DNA of 64,000 bases from JACDCY01 sp964350145 (lineage in GTDB: Bacteria > Gemmatimonadota > Gemmatimonadetes > Gemmatimonadales > Gemmatimonadaceae): the NCBI GenBank assembly GCA_964350145.1, contig CAYGJL010000003.1:34477-98476 (forward strand). Reading direction: 5' to 3'. A model generated the notes under the pieces. The model worked only from the letters and a program-made list of their open reading frames with translations. It ran no database searches and was not told the DNA's origin. The translations under genes and the position numbers were made by a program. Positions 60,900 to 64,000 of this stretch are shown here, one piece after another. The stretch's first letter is position 1. Each line of letters opens with the position of its first letter.

Positions 60900-60941
60900 T
60901 CACTAGTCACTAGTCACTATTCACTATTCACTAGTCACTAG
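60896..60941. repeat. Tandem CTAGTCA heptads, family C, copy 4
   Basis: CTAGTCA x3, CTATTCA x2, CTAGTCA, CTAGG: the reverse complement orientation of TGACTAG. It lies between convergent genes and contains the stop codons of both (60897-60899 plus strand, 60924-60926 minus strand). Confidence 0.94.
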
Positions 60942-61859
60942 GTCGCCAAAGGCGACCTCCAGTTCCATTCCGTCGCGCGCGATGTAAGTCTCGCGAAAAA
61001 CCGCCCGCGCCTCGGACTGTAGCTCGGTCGCGTCCCGCGTGTAGCGCGCGGAGAAGTGCGTGAGCAGCAGCTTCTTCACTCCCGCTTTGGCAGCAACCTC
61101 GGCCGCCTCGCGAGCGGTGGAATGTCCGGTTTCCAGCGCTCGCAGCCCCTCTTCATCCGAGAAAGTCGCTTCGTGCACCAGTAGATCGGCGTTCACCGCG
61201 GCCGCGATCGTGGCCTCGCAGGGGCGCGAGTCGCCGGTGAGCACTACGCGCCGGCCGGGACGCGCCGGCCCGACCAGCGATTCCGCCGTGACGACGCGGC
61301 CATCGGGGAGAGTCACGGCGCGGCCGCGGTGAAGCTGGCCCCACATCGGACCTTCGGGAATGCCCATCGCCCGCGCCCGCTCGGGATCGAAGCGCCCGAG
61401 CCTCTCTTTCTCCACCAGGGCGTAGCCGATCGCGCGGCGGCCGCCATGATCGACCGCAAAGGCCTGTAATGCGTACTGCTCGTGCTCGATGGCGTCGCCC
61501 GGCCGGAGCTCGGTGACCTCGATGGGAAATGGCTGCTTTTCCGAGCCGAGCTGGATCGCGCGGCGCAGGAGATCGTCCGCCCCCGGCGGGCCGAACAGGT
61601 GCATCGGCTCGGTGCGGCCGCCGAGCGCAAGCGTGCGGCACAGGCCGATGATGCCGAGCATGTGGTCGGCGTGCATGTGGGTGAAGAAGATCCGCGACAG
61701 CGCGAAGGAGATGCCGTAGCGCATCATCTGCCGCTGCGTGCCCTCGCCGCAATCGAACATCAGCGTCTCGCCCTCGCGGACGAGCACGAGCGACGAGACG
61801 TTGCGCTCGACCGTAGGGCGGGACGCGGAAGTGCCGAGAAAGCGGACGGTCAGCGACAT
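60924..61859 (-). CDS. rnz: Ribonuclease Z
   Basis: 311 residues of the beta-lactamase-fold tRNA 3'-endonuclease. Metal motif FFTHMHADHMLG, VRFLGTSASRPT at the start, LTGDSRPC, LLVHEATFSDEE, GHSTAREAAEVA and LTHFSARY. ATG 61859 rather than an upstream GTG because TATATT lies 7 nt before it. The C-terminus LVTSE is written by heptad repeat DNA. A tRNA gene without encoded CCA lies nearby, consistent with this processing route. Confidence 0.95.
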   Translation of the reverse strand: MSLTVRFLGTSASRPTVERNVSSLVLVREGETLMFDCGEGTQRQMMRYGISFALSRIFFTHMHADHMLGIIGLCRTLALGGRTEPMHLFGPPGADDLLRRAIQLGSEKQPFPIEVTELRPGDAIEHEQYALQAFAVDHGGRRAIGYALVEKERLGRFDPERARAMGIPEGPMWGQLHRGRAVTLPDGRVVTAESLVGPARPGRRVVLTGDSRPCEATIAAAVNADLLVHEATFSDEEGLRALETGHSTAREAAEVAAKAGVKKLLLTHFSARYTRDATELQSEARAVFRETYIARDGMELEVAFGDLVTSE

Positions 61860-61925
61860 GCGCACCAATATATCGGGAGCGCGCCTCGTACCGGCCCGGT
61901 GAGTGGCCTAAATGCCGTGCTGGCA

Positions 61926-61954
61926 TTGACTTCCGTGGCCAGGGCGGTTATCAT
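61926..61954 (+). promoter_or_regulatory. Sigma-70 type promoter for the tRNA
   Basis: TTGACT (61926-61931), 17-bp spacer, TATCAT (61949-61954). Predicted start near 61961, giving a leader of about 95 nt before the tRNA. Confidence 0.72.
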
Positions 61955-62056
61955 CCGGAGTAGTCCCGAAACGGGTTTCACTCGTTTAGACTACGCACCG
62001 GCCGAATGCGACGGGCGGTACTCTCCAGAGGGCGAAGCAGTCGCAAGGTCAGTTTT

Positions 62057-62129
62057 GGGGCTGTAGCTCAGCTGGGAGAGCGCTGCATTCGCATTGCAGA
62101 GGTCAGGGGTTCGAGCCCCCTCAGCTCCA
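62057..62129 (+). tRNA. tRNA-Ala (anticodon CGC)
   Basis: 73 nt, full cloverleaf. The acceptor arm GGGGCTG/CAGCTCC contains the G3-U70 pair that defines alanine; anticodon stem CTGCA/TGCAG with loop TTCGCAT, anticodon CGC, reading GCG; T-arm AGGGG-TTCGAGC-CCCCT. CCA is not encoded. Confidence 0.97.
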
Positions 62130-62333
62130 TCGGTGAAACGATAGTTGCAACAAATCGTCTAACCAGCGAGTATTATTAGTAACAATCAGTAGGTACCCGC
62201 CATCGCTCGGTAGGACGTAGAGTTCCAATGGCTATGCGCTGGGTTACCTGCTGAAGCGGGGAACGCCGCGAATCTCAATCCCGAGATTCGCGGCGTTCGT
62301 GCATTTCGGCGTCCGCGCGGAAGCAGGCCGAGG
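62130..62333. other. Gap behind the tRNA
   Basis: 204 bp with no gene; it contains a 16-bp perfect hairpin (62261-62298) and otherwise nothing recognised. Confidence 0.5.
62261..62298. terminator. Hairpin, probable factor-independent stop behind tRNA
   Basis: GAACGCCGCGAATCTC (62261-62276) pairs perfectly with 62283-62298 around a 6-nt loop. No T-run follows, so it may be a weak terminator or a processing signal. Confidence 0.55.
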
Positions 62334-62455
62334 AACTGCCACTTAGAACTGAAAAGCTGCGAGCTGCCAGCGAACCACGCTGCCAGCTACGAGCTGGCTC
62401 GCAGCCGGCAGCTTCCAGCTGGCCGCTCGCCGCTTGGCTGTTCTATGTGGCAGTT
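62334..62455. repeat. Palindromic heptad repeat, family B, copy 5
   Basis: Left end AACTGCCACTTAGAACTGAA, right end CTTGGCTGTTCTATGTGGCA plus GTT. Arms pair at the ends but here two inner positions are not compensated. Supplies TA of the TAA stop of the following minus-strand gene. Confidence 0.9.
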
Positions 62456-63728
62456 AGTCCAGTCTCGCGGTCACGTCTGCGCGTATTGCGGCGAAGACGT
62501 CTTGAAGGAACCGGGACTCGTCCACTTCCGTCTTGCCGTAGAAGTCGCCGGTCGCGCGCGCTGAGAGCCGCGCGAAGAAGCGCAGGATCCCGCTCTCCTG
62601 CACGACGACGTTCCCGCGGCGGCTGAGGATCGTCTGGCCGTTCGGGAGACCGTACACCAGGATTCGATACGACGCGCCGTCGCCGGCGAACGGGCGCTTG
62701 AGCGGGGTCGGAATCAGGTGGCGCGTGCCGAGTGGGAGCCGCCATTCGGGCTCCTTCCTGAACTGGACCAGCCAGCCACGCTGGTTGCCGGCGCGGATGA
62801 TCGAGAAGTCGGCGACGAGGTTGGTCCAGCCGACCGTGAGGAATCCGATCTTGGTCGCGAGATCCGTGTGGAGGATGAGCAAGTCCGGGAGCGCGCGCGT
62901 GCCGCCGTCGAGCGGTGCGAGCCTGCCATCGCGCGACCGGAGCCGCACGGTGAACAGCTTGTCGCGGAGCGTGACTTCCAGCCAGCGCGAGCCGCGTGCA
63001 TCCGTCGCGATCAACCGCATTCGCGTATCCGTCAGGTACTCCTTCAGGTAGTCCGCGTACGCGCCGGGCATGCGCTCCGGGGTGATGCGGAGTGCGAGCG
63101 TCAGCGTGGTGCCGCCGTCACGGCCTTGCACAGTGCGCAGGGTGTCCACCCGCCACAGCTTCTCCAGCGCGGCGAAGGTTCGTGGCAGCTCGGCGCGGAA
63201 CTGCGCGCGCAGCGCGGCGCTCGAGCGGCCGTCCGCGGCGGTGAACAGACCGGCAATTACGCGCGCGAATCCTTCCGGCGAGATGCTGCCGACCGAGAAA
63301 TCGGAGGTCGTGGTCCACTCGTACTCGCTCGCGCTGAGCCGTTTGAGGTGCAGCCCGTGGATTCCGTCGGCGGGCGCGTCGGGAACGGGAGCGGGTACCT
63401 GTGGGACGATGCGGTATCCGCGCGGCGCGGCCCGGCCGGCGAGGATCAGCGCGCGCGTGCTGTCGCGGCCGTTGACGTAATTCCACACCGACGCGTCGGT
63501 GTAGATGAGCGAAGGCGTGAATGTGTGCTGCCCGAACTTGCGGCGCGCGGCGGTGGCTTTGGGCGTGCGCGTCGGGCTGGTGAAGCGCATCGAAAGCGAG
63601 CCGAACAGGTCGTCCGCGGCGGCGCGCGCGGGCGCGGGCCCGGCGCGGAATCCCTCGGAGGACGGTGAGCAGGCCGTGAGCGATGCGAGCAGCACGAGCG
63701 CGACGGGTGACAGGCGCTCGGGGCGCAC
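62454..63728 (-). CDS. Lipoprotein of unknown function, 424 aa
   Basis: Signal peptide with lipobox SLTAC (Cys20). The mature part is beta-rich with regularly spaced strands (TSPSLIYT-like, VWNYVNGRDSTRALILAG, GLHLKRLSASEYEWTTTSDF, WLEVTLRDKLFTVRLRSRDG, GNVVVQESGILRFFARLSA). No recognised domain; layout suggests an outer-membrane- or periplasm-facing beta-sandwich. GTG start. Confidence 0.78.
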   Translation of the reverse strand: MRPERLSPVALVLLASLTACSPSSEGFRAGPAPARAAADDLFGSLSMRFTSPTRTPKATAARRKFGQHTFTPSLIYTDASVWNYVNGRDSTRALILAGRAAPRGYRIVPQVPAPVPDAPADGIHGLHLKRLSASEYEWTTTSDFSVGSISPEGFARVIAGLFTAADGRSSAALRAQFRAELPRTFAALEKLWRVDTLRTVQGRDGGTTLTLALRITPERMPGAYADYLKEYLTDTRMRLIATDARGSRWLEVTLRDKLFTVRLRSRDGRLAPLDGGTRALPDLLILHTDLATKIGFLTVGWTNLVADFSIIRAGNQRGWLVQFRKEPEWRLPLGTRHLIPTPLKRPFAGDGASYRILVYGLPNGQTILSRRGNVVVQESGILRFFARLSARATGDFYGKTEVDESRFLQDVFAAIRADVTARLD

Positions 63729-63889
63729 ACATGCAAAAAACCGATTCAGGTTGTTGCTCCGTGGGGCGGGGGAACGTCAATCGGACAGTCGCGAAAGGTC
63801 ATTACCGGCGCAACGCCTCGAAAGGTCCAATCTCGCTGTTAACGGCTCGTCTGTCCGCGGCGTCAAATCGCGCGGATCTGGAGGCAGTC

Positions 63890-64000
63890 ATGGCCAAACT
63901 TTTCAGAGCTACGGTAGCAGTGTCGCTGGCGGCGCTGGCGGCGCTGGCGGCGGGATGCGGCGGGGCTGACTATGTGGGCGGTCCGGGCTACGTCCCGCCC
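63890..64000 (+). CDS. Lipoprotein, 5' end only
   Basis: 37 codons up to the window edge: signal peptide with lipobox ALAAGC (Cys23) then GGADYVGGPGYVPP. GGAGGCA stands before the ATG. Nothing can be said of the function. Confidence 0.75.
   Translation, partial: MAKLFRATVAVSLAALAALAAGCGGADYVGGPGYVPP

Noticed and set aside
8478..60941. Heptad arrays as a CRISPR array
   Set aside because: Units are 7 bp with no spacers, and no cas gene is present.
60941..60957. Hairpin GGTCGCC-AAA-GGCGACC as a terminator
   Set aside because: It lies inside the rnz coding sequence near its end and has no T-run.
1655..62455. Insertion sequences or prophage as source of the repeats
   Set aside because: No transposase, integrase or phage structural gene is visible; elements lack target duplications that I can see.

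Overview
The window is high-GC (roughly two-thirds G+C by eye), tightly packed bacterial DNA. Gene content fits a free-living heterotroph of the Gemmatimonadota or a related soil phylum: a PPi-type phosphofructokinase, a three-gene proton transhydrogenase, ECF sigma factor, KaiC-type signalling ATPase, and DUF2203, DUF72 and DUF4383 proteins. That placement is an inference from gene content, not a proof. The sequence looks like a scaffold from a draft assembly: a 100-N gap at 3213-3312 is flanked by an exact 55-bp duplication, which points to two overlapping contig ends rather than missing DNA.

Layout. 1-8.4 kb: partial FAD oxidase, hicAB toxin-antitoxin, a minus-strand operon (M6-like small protein, RNase H-like protein, zinc ribbon, lipoprotein), an ArgE/DapE deacylase and a phasin-like protein with a histone H1-like tail. 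8.9-16.3 kb: ECF sigma factor with a small partner, radical SAM protein, pterin dehydratase, deoC with two aldehyde dehydrogenase genes, and a membrane-bound double-DTG aspartic protease. 16.5-24.2 kb: a DUF2238/lipoprotein fusion, PPi-phosphofructokinase, vapBC, a VOC protein, an NAD(P)-binding oxidoreductase and a small zone of gene decay. 24.2-32.7 kb: receiver-KaiC-histidine kinase operon, copper ATPase operon, FMN reductase, winged-helix regulator, second vapBC. 33.2-43.5 kb: pntAA-pntAB-pntB, a triple-PAS kinase, and an overlapping SNF2-type helicase plus Eco57I-type methyltransferase pair that may be a defence system. 43.5-50.5 kb: glycosyltransferase, an LD-carboxypeptidase/rhodanese/hydrolase/Nudix operon, and mntH-uspA-mntR with a DtxR-type operator. 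50.6-64 kb: DUF72, SURF1, acyl-CoA dehydrogenase, mgtE with a metal-binding partner, DinB, HIBADH-like dehydrogenase, DUF4015-type lipoprotein, thioesterase, RNase Z, tRNA-Ala(CGC), and lipoproteins.

The most striking feature is in the intergenic DNA. About twenty gaps carry 30-210 bp elements from at least seven unrelated sequence families. Most share one design: a short word recurring at an exact 7-bp (or 14-bp) step, and two arms arranged as a long palindrome. Examples are TGACTAG tandem heptads, AGC every 7 bp, AGT every 7 bp, GTGTTCG x3 and GCTATTG x2. At eight genes the element supplies all or part of the stop codon, and in one family the arms change together between copies so that pairing is kept. 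No transposase is present. They resemble in principle the heptameric STRR repeats of cyanobacteria and REP/BIME elements, but I do not recognise them as a described family.

Transcription signals also show a pattern. At least nine genes have a TANNNT box exactly 6-7 nt before the start codon, which implies leaderless mRNAs, while others have good ribosome binding sites. Both vapBC modules carry a 7-4-7 inverted repeat at the vapB start.
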